Shown here piece by piece: positions 36,448 through 43,881 of a stretch of DNA of 64,000 bases; positions within the stretch are counted from its first letter, which is position 1; each line of letters opens with the position of its first letter. The stretch is from Roseateles amylovorans (GTDB lineage Bacteria > Pseudomonadota > Gammaproteobacteria > Burkholderiales > Burkholderiaceae_C), in contig NZ_CP104562.2 of assembly GCF_025398155.2 (NCBI RefSeq), forward strand, positions 2,790,001-2,854,000, given 5' to 3'. The notes under the pieces are model-generated. The model ran no database searches. It was not told the origin of the DNA and worked only from the letters and a program-made list of their open reading frames with translations. The position numbers and the translations under genes were made by a program.

Positions 36448-37860
36448 GTGGGAGCAATGGAACTACGGCACGAGCACAGGCAGTCGCAGACGCTGTCGCC
36501 GCGCCTGCAGCACGCTGTCCGGCTGCTGCAGATGTCCTCATTGGACTTTTCGACCATGGTCACCGACATGCTGGGGCGCAACCCCTTCCTCGAAGTGACC
36601 GAGGGTCAGGACGACGGCGGTTCGCTGGAATCGGAGATGGCGGTCGCCGCCCAACCGGTGATGGCGGATTCCCCGGAACCCCTGCCCGATGACCGCGAGA
36701 TCTGGCGCGCCGAAAGCTCCGGCTCGCTGCGCCGGGCGGAAGACGGCGAACTCAGCGCCTTGGAGATGACTGCGGCGCAGACTTCGCTGCGGGAACATCT
36801 GCGCAGTCAGCTGAATGTGCTGCGGCTGTCGTCGCGGGATCTGCTGCTGGCCTCGGTGATCGCCGAATCGGTCGATGACGACGGCTATCTGCGCAGTTCG
36901 CTGGAAGAGCTGGCCGCCGTGGTGCAGATGCATCCGCCGGTCGAGATCGGCGAAATGCAGATTGCGCTCAAGCGGGTGCAGGCACTGGACCCGCTCGGCG
37001 TGGGCGCACGCAATGTGGCCGAGTGCCTGCTTCTGCAACTGCCCAAGATCGACTGCATGCGCAGCCGGTCGTTGGCGGAGCGCATCATCACCCAGCATTT
37101 GAATCTGCTGGCCTCGCGTGACATTCCCGGCTTGGCGCAACTGCTCGACATCACCGTGGCCGAGGCGGAAACGGTCTGCCTGAAGCTGCGTCGTTTCGAC
37201 CCACGGCCGGGCTGGCGTTACGAGACCTCGCAGGCGGCCTACATCGTGCCGGACGTGCTGACGACCAAGGTGCGCGGCCAATGGCGGGTGCAGCTCAATC
37301 CGGCGGTCATTCCGAAGGTGCGGATGAACCAGGTCTATGCCGAGCTGTTCCAGCGTCATCGCAACCAGGGACATGCAGAGATGGCCAATCATCTGCAGGA
37401 AGCCCGCTGGACGATGCGCAACATCGAACAGCGCTTCTCCACCATCCTGGACGTGGCCGATGCCATCGTGAAGCGGCAGCGCCACTTCCTGGAGTTCGGT
37501 GCGATGGCCATGAAGCCGCTCGGCCTCAAGGAAATCGCCGACGAGGTGGGCATCCATGAATCCACGGTGTCGCGGGTCACGAACAACAAGTTCCTGGCCA
37601 CGCCGACCGGCGTCTACGAGCTGAAGTATTTCTTCTCCCGCGCCATCGTGAGCAGCAACGGCAGCGCCTGCTCGGGCACCGCGATCCGCGGCCTGATCAA
37701 GGACATCATCGAGGCCGAAAAGCCCGAGACCCCGCTGTCCGACGCCGAGATCACCCGCCAACTGGCCCGCCAGGGTCTGGTGGTGGCGCGGCGCACGGTG
37801 ACCAAGTACCGCCAGATGCTGCGCATCGAAGCAGTGGATCGGCGCCGACAGCACAGCTGA
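36448..37860 (+). CDS. rpoN: RNA polymerase sigma-54 factor (orphan RpoN paralogue)
   Basis: About 470 residues, close to the usual 480-500. Region I is present at the N-terminus (RQSQTLSPRLQHAVRLLQMSSLDF), then an acidic linker and the core-binding domain (LREHLRSQLNVLRLS, LDPLGVGARNVAECLLLQL). The DNA-binding part follows with PLGLKEIADEVGIHESTVSRVTNNKF, and the RpoN box is intact (ARRTVTKYR). I favour the GTG start at 36448 because AGGAG lies 8 nt upstream; an ATG follows at 36457. The usual neighbours (lptB, hpf, ptsN) are absent, so this is probably a second sigma-54. A terminator-like hairpin follows. Confidence 0.93.
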   Translation: MGAMELRHEHRQSQTLSPRLQHAVRLLQMSSLDFSTMVTDMLGRNPFLEVTEGQDDGGSLESEMAVAAQPVMADSPEPLPDDREIWRAESSGSLRRAEDGELSALEMTAAQTSLREHLRSQLNVLRLSSRDLLLASVIAESVDDDGYLRSSLEELAAVVQMHPPVEIGEMQIALKRVQALDPLGVGARNVAECLLLQLPKIDCMRSRSLAERIITQHLNLLASRDIPGLAQLLDITVAEAETVCLKLRRFDPRPGWRYETSQAAYIVPDVLTTKVRGQWRVQLNPAVIPKVRMNQVYAELFQRHRNQGHAEMANHLQEARWTMRNIEQRFSTILDVADAIVKRQRHFLEFGAMAMKPLGLKEIADEVGIHESTVSRVTNNKFLATPTGVYELKYFFSRAIVSSNGSACSGTAIRGLIKDIIEAEKPETPLSDAEITRQLARQGLVVARRTVTKYRQMLRIEAVDRRRQHS

Positions 37861-37894
37861 ACAACGAAGAGGCGGAACAGCCGAGGAGACAACG

Positions 37895-37924
37895 CGGGGC
37901 CCGATGGGCCCCGTCGTCATTTTC
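37895..37924 (+). terminator. Terminator after rpoN paralogue
   Basis: CGGGGCCC/GGGCCCCG, an 8 bp perfect stem with a GAT loop, is followed by TCGTCATTTTC. Confidence 0.7.
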
Positions 37925-37971
37925 GGACCGCGCAGAGTCAGTGATCGGCGGTCATCGGCGGTCCCTGGCGG

Positions 37972-38388
37972 TCAGCGGCGGACCGGCGTCCGGTCGGTGC
38001 GCTCGGTGGGCGAGTCCTTGGCGGTCGATTCCGGCACCAGCCCCTCACGGCGCTGTGCATCCAGGCCCGGCGTGGCGCGCATGTCGGTGTCGACCTGGCC
38101 CTGGCGAAGGTCCTCATGGGCCTGTCCCATCTGGTCGCGCTGCTCGGCGCCTGCTGCGCCGGTGCCCATGGCGCCGGTGGAATCGGCACCGGTGGATTGG
38201 TCGCGCTCATGCGGCAGCTGCACATCGTTCCCGCCGATGTGGGCACCGCCCAGCGGTTCCACGCCTTGGGCCAGCGGGGCTTGGGACAGCAACTGATCCA
38301 CCTTGGCATGCAGTGCGGGGTCGACGGCGCGCCCAGGGGCGTCGGCATCCGGGCGATGGGTGGTCGGGGAGGGGGTCTTGGTGGTCAT
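37972..38388 (-). CDS. Hydrophilic disordered hypothetical protein
   Basis: A 138-residue Gln/Asp/Thr/Gly-rich protein without membrane segments or signal peptide. One possible helix is VDPALHAKVDQLLSQAPLAQGV; the rest looks disordered. AAAGAG precedes the ATG at 38388. A weak -24/-12-like element (GGGCGG-half with TTTGCC) lies about 88 bp upstream. It shares its strand with the PRC-barrel gene at 38547, from which it is separated by 158 bp. No family recognised. Confidence 0.55.
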   Translation of the reverse strand: MTTKTPSPTTHRPDADAPGRAVDPALHAKVDQLLSQAPLAQGVEPLGGAHIGGNDVQLPHERDQSTGADSTGAMGTGAAGAEQRDQMGQAHEDLRQGQVDTDMRATPGLDAQRREGLVPESTAKDSPTERTDRTPVRR

Positions 38389-38546
38389 GGCAATCTCTTT
38401 GCGTGATGGATCGGTCGGTCCATGGCGGCGGTGGGCCTGTCGGGCTCGGTCGGCGCCTGGTGATGTCTTGCCTCGGCAAACCGGCCGCCCACCCTGTGCG
38501 GCGCAGGGCGCGGTCGCGGGCCTGCGATCCGCGCCCCCGGTCGGCG

Positions 38547-39407
38547 TCAGTGCTGGCGCAGCTTGGCCAGCCAGTTGTCCACCGAGCTGCGGTAACCCGG
38601 CTCGTTCAGGTCGGGCCATTGCTTGCGGTCAAAGGCCTGCTGGGCATCGAGGTCGTTGCGGGTGAGGGTCAGCACCAGATCGTTCTTCTTGTCGTCGGGC
38701 ACTTTCAGCGCCTTCATCGGCAGGGCCAGCAGCTTGTCATTCAGGCTCCAGGCACGGTCGAACTCCAGCACGACATAACGCACGTGGGCGGTGCGCAGGG
38801 ACACGACCAGGTCCTCGACGCGGCCGGCATCCTTGCCGTTCTGGTCGTCCACGTTCTTGCCCAGCAGATCGCTCGCGCGCAGCAGGCGCGCATTCGGGCG
38901 CGCCGGGATCTTGCCGGTGGCACCGAAGTAGCGTTCCAGCTCCATGGCGTAGTCGGGCTGGGCCCAGTTGGGCCAGTTGCGTTTCTCGAAGCCGGGTGCG
39001 CTGCGCAGTCGCTCCTTGGTCACGTCCAGCACCAGGTCTTCATTGGCGCCCTGGTATTGGAAGGCCGTCAGCGGGAAGGCGAACAGCTTGTCGCCCACGC
39101 CCATCGCGCCGCCGAAGGACAGGATCGCGTAATGGATCGCGTCGTTGTTGACGTCCAGGATCAGGTCCCGGATCTCGCCCAGTTTCTGGTGCTGCGGATT
39201 GCGCACTTCCTTGCCGATCAGCTTGCTCGCCCGCGCGTCACGAGTGACCGAGGCCTGCGGCGGGGCGGCGGTGGGTGTGTCAGGCGCGGCGGTCTGTGCT
39301 TGTGCGTGTGCCGGCGCCATCACGGCCAGGCACGCGCCCATCAGCAGCGTGGCGGCGGTGGCGGGCAGCCGGCGGCCGATCGATGTGAAACGAAGCGATG
39401 TCTTCAT
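38547..39407 (-). CDS. Secreted protein with two PRC-barrel domains
   Basis: A 286-residue protein. A signal peptide ends at AHA near residue 35. The first PRC barrel is at about 58-130 (LIGKEVRNPQHQKLGEIRDLILDVNND) and the second at about 180-255 (LLGKNVDDQNGKDAGRVEDLVVSLRT). Each ends with a short segment naming a Trp-Pro (NWPNWAQPDY and QWPDLNEPGY), so the domains look like an internal duplication. It is periplasmic by inference. AGGAGA lies before the ATG, and a strong -24/-12 element lies 47 bp upstream. It is divergent from an MscS-type channel gene. Confidence 0.85.
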   Translation of the reverse strand: MKTSLRFTSIGRRLPATAATLLMGACLAVMAPAHAQAQTAAPDTPTAAPPQASVTRDARASKLIGKEVRNPQHQKLGEIRDLILDVNNDAIHYAILSFGGAMGVGDKLFAFPLTAFQYQGANEDLVLDVTKERLRSAPGFEKRNWPNWAQPDYAMELERYFGATGKIPARPNARLLRASDLLGKNVDDQNGKDAGRVEDLVVSLRTAHVRYVVLEFDRAWSLNDKLLALPMKALKVPDDKKNDLVLTLTRNDLDAQQAFDRKQWPDLNEPGYRSSVDNWLAKLRQH

Positions 39408-39452
39408 GAAATCTCCTGGCGTCGGTAACGGGATGACGCGATACCGGCGATC

Positions 39453-39468
39453 GGCAACGTCCATGCCT
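39453..39468 (-). promoter_or_regulatory. -24/-12 (sigma-54-like) promoter for double PRC-barrel gene
   Basis: On the minus strand, AGGCATGGACGTTGCC has GG-N10-GC spacing, with the GC 47 bp before the ATG at 39407. Confidence 0.65.
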
Positions 39469-39511
39469 GTTGGTGGCGCAGGTTGGAACGTCCCTTGCCG
39501 CCCAGCGCCGC

Positions 39512-40633
39512 ATGGACACATGGCGAGAACAACTCACGACACTGCCGCTGGACCTCATGTTGTGGGGCCAGTTGTTGCTGGGCGCGCTGATCATCGTGCT
39601 GGGCGCCCTGGTGCTGCACCGGCTGCTTCGTCCGCTGGCGCTGCGGCTGGCACGCTTTTCGGTGCTGCTGACCGCGGTGGTCAAACGCATCGATCGACCG
39701 ACCCGTTGGGCGATGCCGCTCATCGGATTGCTGATCGCGGCGCAGGGCATTCCGGAGACGGTGCCGGGCAATGCGGGCCTGCAGCATCTGCTGGGCGTGC
39801 TGACCATCCTGGCGGTGGCCTGGGTGGGCATGTCCGCGATTCGCGGCGCGGCGGCCGGCATCGCGGCCCTGCATCCGGCGGATGTCGAGGACAACCTCAA
39901 CGCGCGCCGCATCCAGACCCAGACCAAGGTGCTGTCGCGCATCGCCAGCAGCGCGGTGCTGCTGGCGGCGCTGGCCTTCGTGCTGATGACGTTTCCCAAG
40001 GCGCGCCAACTCGGCACCAGCCTGCTGGCCTCCGCCGGCATCGCGGGGCTGGTGATCGGTCTGGCCGCCAAGTCGGTGTTCGGCAACCTGCTCGCCGGCC
40101 TGCAGATCGCCATGGCTCAGCCGATCCGGCTGGATGATGTGCTGATCATCGAAGGCGAGTGGGGTCGTGTGGAGGAGATCACGGCCACCTACGTGGTGCT
40201 GAAGATCTGGGACGAGCGGCGGTTGATCATTCCGCTGCAGTGGTTCATCGAGCACCCGTTCCAGAACTGGACCCGCACCAGCAGCAGCATTCTGGGCTCG
40301 GTGATGCTGTGGGTGGACTACACGCTGCCGGTGGCACAGATCCGGCAGCAGGCGCAGGCGATGTGCAAGGCCTCCGCCCACTGGGATGGGCGAGTCTGCG
40401 GGGTGCAGGTGGTGGAAGCCACCGAGCGCACCATGCAGCTTCGCATCCTGGTCAGCGCGCGAGACTCCGGCAAGGCGTTCGACCTGCGATGCGAATTGCG
40501 AGAGGGGCTGATTGCCTTCATCCAGAAGGAGTTCCCGCAGTCATTGCCGCGCCTGCGAGGACTGGTGGAGGCCGGGGCGGCGCCCACGGCGCCGGCGGTC
40601 TCACCGTCGTTGCCACCGTCGCCGGCGCCTTGA
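39512..40633 (+). CDS. MscS-family mechanosensitive channel
   Basis: About 373 residues. Four or more N-terminal helices are followed by the MscS pore and beta domain: SLLASAGIAGLVIGLAAKSVFGNLLAGLQIAMAQPI, then RLDDVLIIEGEWGRVEEITATYVVLKIWDERRLIIPLQWFIEHPFQNWTR. This is the YnaI/MSL-like arrangement with extra helices. The inner-membrane channel should open on hypo-osmotic shock. The frame is open further upstream (TTG at 39470), but the ATG at 39512 is the first good start; no strong ribosome site is visible. It is divergent from the double PRC-barrel gene. Confidence 0.85.
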   Translation: MDTWREQLTTLPLDLMLWGQLLLGALIIVLGALVLHRLLRPLALRLARFSVLLTAVVKRIDRPTRWAMPLIGLLIAAQGIPETVPGNAGLQHLLGVLTILAVAWVGMSAIRGAAAGIAALHPADVEDNLNARRIQTQTKVLSRIASSAVLLAALAFVLMTFPKARQLGTSLLASAGIAGLVIGLAAKSVFGNLLAGLQIAMAQPIRLDDVLIIEGEWGRVEEITATYVVLKIWDERRLIIPLQWFIEHPFQNWTRTSSSILGSVMLWVDYTLPVAQIRQQAQAMCKASAHWDGRVCGVQVVEATERTMQLRILVSARDSGKAFDLRCELREGLIAFIQKEFPQSLPRLRGLVEAGAAPTAPAVSPSLPPSPAP

Positions 40634-40796
40634 GCGCGTCGCGGCTCACTGCCGGTCGTCGGTGAATGAGGCAGATCGGCGTCGCTGCACCGGCCCCTGC
40701 TTGGACAGAACCGATTGGCGAGGACACGCCTACTGACGCGCCAATGATGGCCGGCGCCTGTCCGGCCGTCGCCCCCATCGTTCAGAGGATGTCTTC

Positions 40797-41852
40797 ATGC
40801 CCAATCTCAGTTCCTGCTTTCCCCTCGGCTCCTGGTGTCTCAGCGCGCAGGAGACGCCGGACCCGACGCCCCTGCGGCAACCCAGTGTCCGCGGCGGCGA
40901 GGCGGCATCAGGTGCGCAGGCCGCGCACGGGCGAGCAGGGCAAGCACCAGGCGGGAGCCAATGGGCTTCGGGTGCTCCGCCCGATACGAGCGTGCCGGCT
41001 CGCTATCCGTTTACTCGCTTGAACTCCCAAGAACCCTCCACGGATCTGCAGATGGGCGCAGCCGGGACCGCTGAGCGGCCCTCGACGCAGGAGGTCAAGA
41101 AGAAGCTGGCGACGATCTTGAGCCGGATCGACAAACTGCCTCAACCCTCCCACCTGTCTTCGACACTCTCGAACGAGTGTCGCCGGCTGAACGACTCGCC
41201 GCCATCGCGTCGCACCGGGACCGAAACCTGGCTCGCCAATGTCCAGATCTTGCAGTCCCAGGTGGCGTATGCGCACATGGTGCTGAACGCGTTGAATCGC
41301 ACCGAGGAAATGCGGTGTCAGCTGTCGGCTCGCGCGAAGGGCTTTCCCCAGGGCACACTCCGCGACGCGGGCCATCGACGCGAGGGCAGTGCCAGTGGCC
41401 TGTTGAAGCAAGCGCATGATGCCTTTGGCCGCGGTCACCTGGAGTATGCCGCCGGGTTGGCCGATGTGGCCGAGAAGGCCACCTCGGGTGGACTTCTGAT
41501 GCTCGAGGGGTCATCGACTCAGTGGCCGGATCCGGAGCAGCAGATTCGGAGGAGCCACACCCTGAAGGGCCTCTTCCACGACTTCAAGACCCGAGAGACC
41601 GGGTTGCTCGCCTCACGCGAGGGGCGGCTTGGCGTCGAACAATTCGAGGCGTCAGTGATCCGCTTCGAGACGGCTGAAAGCCATTCGGAGGCTGAGAGTG
41701 CGCTGATTGACATGGGCAATGCACTGGAGCTCGTCCAACGGCGCCGCTTGATACTTCCACCGACATACGTTTCACCGGAGCTCGTCCAACTCGGCGAGTT
41801 AGATCTTCCACCGCCCTACGATTGGGCGATGGGCGAGGGTCGCGCCAACTGA
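40797..41852 (+). CDS. Unknown helical protein A of a tandem pair
   Basis: A 351-residue protein. The first 95 residues are Pro/Gly/Ser-rich and disordered. The rest is predicted helical, beginning with QEVKKKLATILSRIDKLP and including LLKQAHDAFGRGHLEYAAGLADVAEKA and FEASVIRFETAESHSEAESALIDMGNALELVQRRR. No signal peptide, membrane helix or known domain. AGAGGA precedes the ATG. The next gene encodes a diverged paralogue. The disordered N-terminus plus helical body resembles secreted effectors, but nothing proves secretion. Confidence 0.6.
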   Translation: MPNLSSCFPLGSWCLSAQETPDPTPLRQPSVRGGEAASGAQAAHGRAGQAPGGSQWASGAPPDTSVPARYPFTRLNSQEPSTDLQMGAAGTAERPSTQEVKKKLATILSRIDKLPQPSHLSSTLSNECRRLNDSPPSRRTGTETWLANVQILQSQVAYAHMVLNALNRTEEMRCQLSARAKGFPQGTLRDAGHRREGSASGLLKQAHDAFGRGHLEYAAGLADVAEKATSGGLLMLEGSSTQWPDPEQQIRRSHTLKGLFHDFKTRETGLLASREGRLGVEQFEASVIRFETAESHSEAESALIDMGNALELVQRRRLILPPTYVSPELVQLGELDLPPPYDWAMGEGRAN

Positions 41853-41873
41853 CCACGACGACGCGAACTGACG

Positions 41874-42944
41874 GTGTTCTTCCTCACGCCCAGCGAGGCC
41901 ATGTGGCGCGCCATGGACGTCCTCCGCGTCCAGGACCCGCAGCCTGACGTCCCAGCGCCTGCGGCCACCCCGCCGGTGCACAACCCTGGCTGCAAGCTGG
42001 CGCAGGCGGGCCCCGCTGTGCAGGGCGCCGGGCCGGCGTTGACCGGACCGTCTCGTCTTGCTGAGCGTCGCCCGACCCTCGAGGCGTTCGATATCGACCC
42101 GACCTTGCGAGACCGTCTGGATGGGCGGTCGCTGCCCGGCATGCCGAACGGTCCGGGGTCCGGCGCGGGAAGGTCGTCACCGACCGGGTTGATGCCCGTG
42201 TCCAGCCGTTATCTGCGCGACGAGTTGCAGAAGATCGAATCGCGTCTGCGCCGGTTGCCCACCGGCACGCCGTATGGCGCGGAACTGCGGCAACGCTGCC
42301 AACGGCTGCAACATTGCGCTCGGGAACCGATGGTGACCGCCGAGGTCATGGCGGAGGCGAAGCGGCTGACTGAGGAGCTGGCCACCAGCACCGGTGTCGT
42401 GCTGCTGGCGCTGGAGAAGGCTGAGCGGACCGACCTGAGGCGCCTGGACAGTTTCATTGAAAGCTGTGATGCCAGGGTTCGTGAGGCCTTGCAGCCGCGC
42501 GCCGACAAGGCCCATGCCCTCCATGACGAAGCGAGACGTTGCTTCGGCAAAGGCATGATGGAGTCGTCGATGCGGACGACGGAACAGGTCCGTGGACTGT
42601 GTGCCGCGACCCTTCAGCTCATGGTCAACGACCGTGCGTGGGAAGAGGTGGTCAACCAGTGCAAGCTGCATCAGGAACTGCGGGCGGGCATGTCGCAGCT
42701 GCGTCAATCCGGTGGGGTGGCGTTGGGCCGACTGGCGGAGCGATTCGACAGATTCGAAGCAGAGTTCGAGTACGCCCTCAACAGCGACCAGATGCGCTGC
42801 GCCCTCTACGAAATGGACGAGTTGGTGCGGACAGCCAGGCAACTGAACCGATCGACCGACGCGCCGGACCTTCCCCGGAACGGCCAGGCGCGACGCCCGT
42901 CGCCGCGTGCCCCGGCCGCGCCGCAGCCCCCGACTCCGCATTGA
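41874..42944 (+). CDS. Unknown helical protein B of a tandem pair
   Basis: A 356-residue protein if begun at the GTG at 41874; ATG codons at 41901 and 41913 are alternatives. It parallels protein A: a Pro-rich N-terminus (about 1-100), LRDELQKIESRLRRLPTG..CQRLQ, ALHDEARRCFGKGMMESSMRTTEQVRGLCAATLQLM, and FEAEFEYALNSDQMRCALYEMDELVRTARQ. These blocks align in order with protein A, so the genes are old tandem duplicates. It ends in a Pro/Ala-rich tail, and its stop codon falls in the first unit of a 12 bp repeat array. Function unknown. Confidence 0.6.
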   Translation: MFFLTPSEAMWRAMDVLRVQDPQPDVPAPAATPPVHNPGCKLAQAGPAVQGAGPALTGPSRLAERRPTLEAFDIDPTLRDRLDGRSLPGMPNGPGSGAGRSSPTGLMPVSSRYLRDELQKIESRLRRLPTGTPYGAELRQRCQRLQHCAREPMVTAEVMAEAKRLTEELATSTGVVLLALEKAERTDLRRLDSFIESCDARVREALQPRADKAHALHDEARRCFGKGMMESSMRTTEQVRGLCAATLQLMVNDRAWEEVVNQCKLHQELRAGMSQLRQSGGVALGRLAERFDRFEAEFEYALNSDQMRCALYEMDELVRTARQLNRSTDAPDLPRNGQARRPSPRAPAAPQPPTPH

Positions 42945-43036
42945 CGTCCGGGTTGACGCCCGAGTTGACGCCCGGGTTGACGGCAGCGTTCACGACCCAG
43001 TTGGCGCCCGAGTTGGCGCCCGAGTTGGCGCCGGCG
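42941..43036. repeat. Eight-copy 12 bp tandem repeat
   Basis: Eight consecutive 12 bp units of TTG(A/G)CGCCCGAG type begin at the stop codon of helical protein B and end before the trehalose phosphatase gene. The outer copies are diverged and the last three nearly identical. Apparently non-coding. Confidence 0.9.
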
Positions 43037-43119
43037 CGATGCGGATGCGGGCTCGCCGATCCTGGCGCCGGCGTCACGCCGCGCGGTCCTCTTCCACTGG
43101 ACGTGTCGGACCGGGCGAC

Positions 43120-43881
43120 TCAGTCGCCCAGGGCCTGCCGCATCACCCGCAAGGCTTCGTCCATCTCCGCCTGCTCCTGCAGGAAGAAGCCGGCGTGGCT
43201 GTGGTCCAGCCGCGGGCCCACCCGGGCGGTCACCCAGCCAGGGGCCGCGCGCCGGAAGGCCGGCTCGTCGTTGGTGTCGTCGCCGGCATAGAACGCCGCC
43301 GAGGTGCCGTACCGGGCACACAGCCGGGCCAGTGCATCGCCCTTGTCCGGCGCGCCGGCCACCAGCACATTCACGACCCGCTTGCCGGGCTCGGTGATCA
43401 CGCCGGCCGGCAAGTCGCTCAGCAGCTCGTCGATCGCGGCGCGCGCCTCGACCGGATTCGCCGCCAGGCGATAGTGGATGGCGATGGAGGCGCCCTTGTC
43501 CTCGATGCTGGCCCCCACGCGGCTGAGCAGCGGCTCGAAGCGATCGGCGCGCTCGCGAAACGGCTTGAGGGTCAGGACCACGCCGGGATCCGGTCCGTCG
43601 AACTCATCCTCCGCCCCGTGGTTGCCGACGATGTGGGTGGGGGCGAAGCCGAGCCGATGCCGGACATCCAGCACCTGCCGACCGGTGATCACCGCCACCG
43701 GCACCCGCCGAGCCAGATGCTCCAGCTGCCGGGCCACCTCCACCGGCACCCGGGCCTCGTCCGGGTGCATCACGATCGGGGCAAGGGTCCCGTCGAAGTC
43801 GAACGCCAGCAGCGGCTGCTGCTGCATCAGTTGGGTCAGGGCTTGCGTCCCGTCGCGTCCCAAAAGGTGTCGGACCGGCAT
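43120..43881 (-). CDS. otsB: Trehalose-6-phosphate phosphatase
   Basis: A 253-residue HAD phosphatase converting trehalose 6-phosphate to trehalose. Motif I is LLAFDFDGTLAP (D28, D30), then VITGR, GNHGAE typical of OtsB, and FYAGDDTNDEPAF as the magnesium-binding motif. The start at 43881 shares a base with the OtsA stop (TGATG), indicating coupled translation. The N-terminal frame continues upstream inside otsA and is not used. It belongs to a three-gene leftward operon driven by a sigma-54-like promoter at 46941. Confidence 0.93.
   Translation of the reverse strand: MPVRHLLGRDGTQALTQLMQQQPLLAFDFDGTLAPIVMHPDEARVPVEVARQLEHLARRVPVAVITGRQVLDVRHRLGFAPTHIVGNHGAEDEFDGPDPGVVLTLKPFRERADRFEPLLSRVGASIEDKGASIAIHYRLAANPVEARAAIDELLSDLPAGVITEPGKRVVNVLVAGAPDKGDALARLCARYGTSAAFYAGDDTNDEPAFRRAAPGWVTARVGPRLDHSHAGFFLQEQAEMDEALRVMRQALGD

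Noticed and set aside
39484..39499. GGAACG-N4-TTGCC element before the MscS-type gene
   Set aside because: The GC lies only 14 bp before the likely ATG, too close to leave room for a transcription start and ribosome site.
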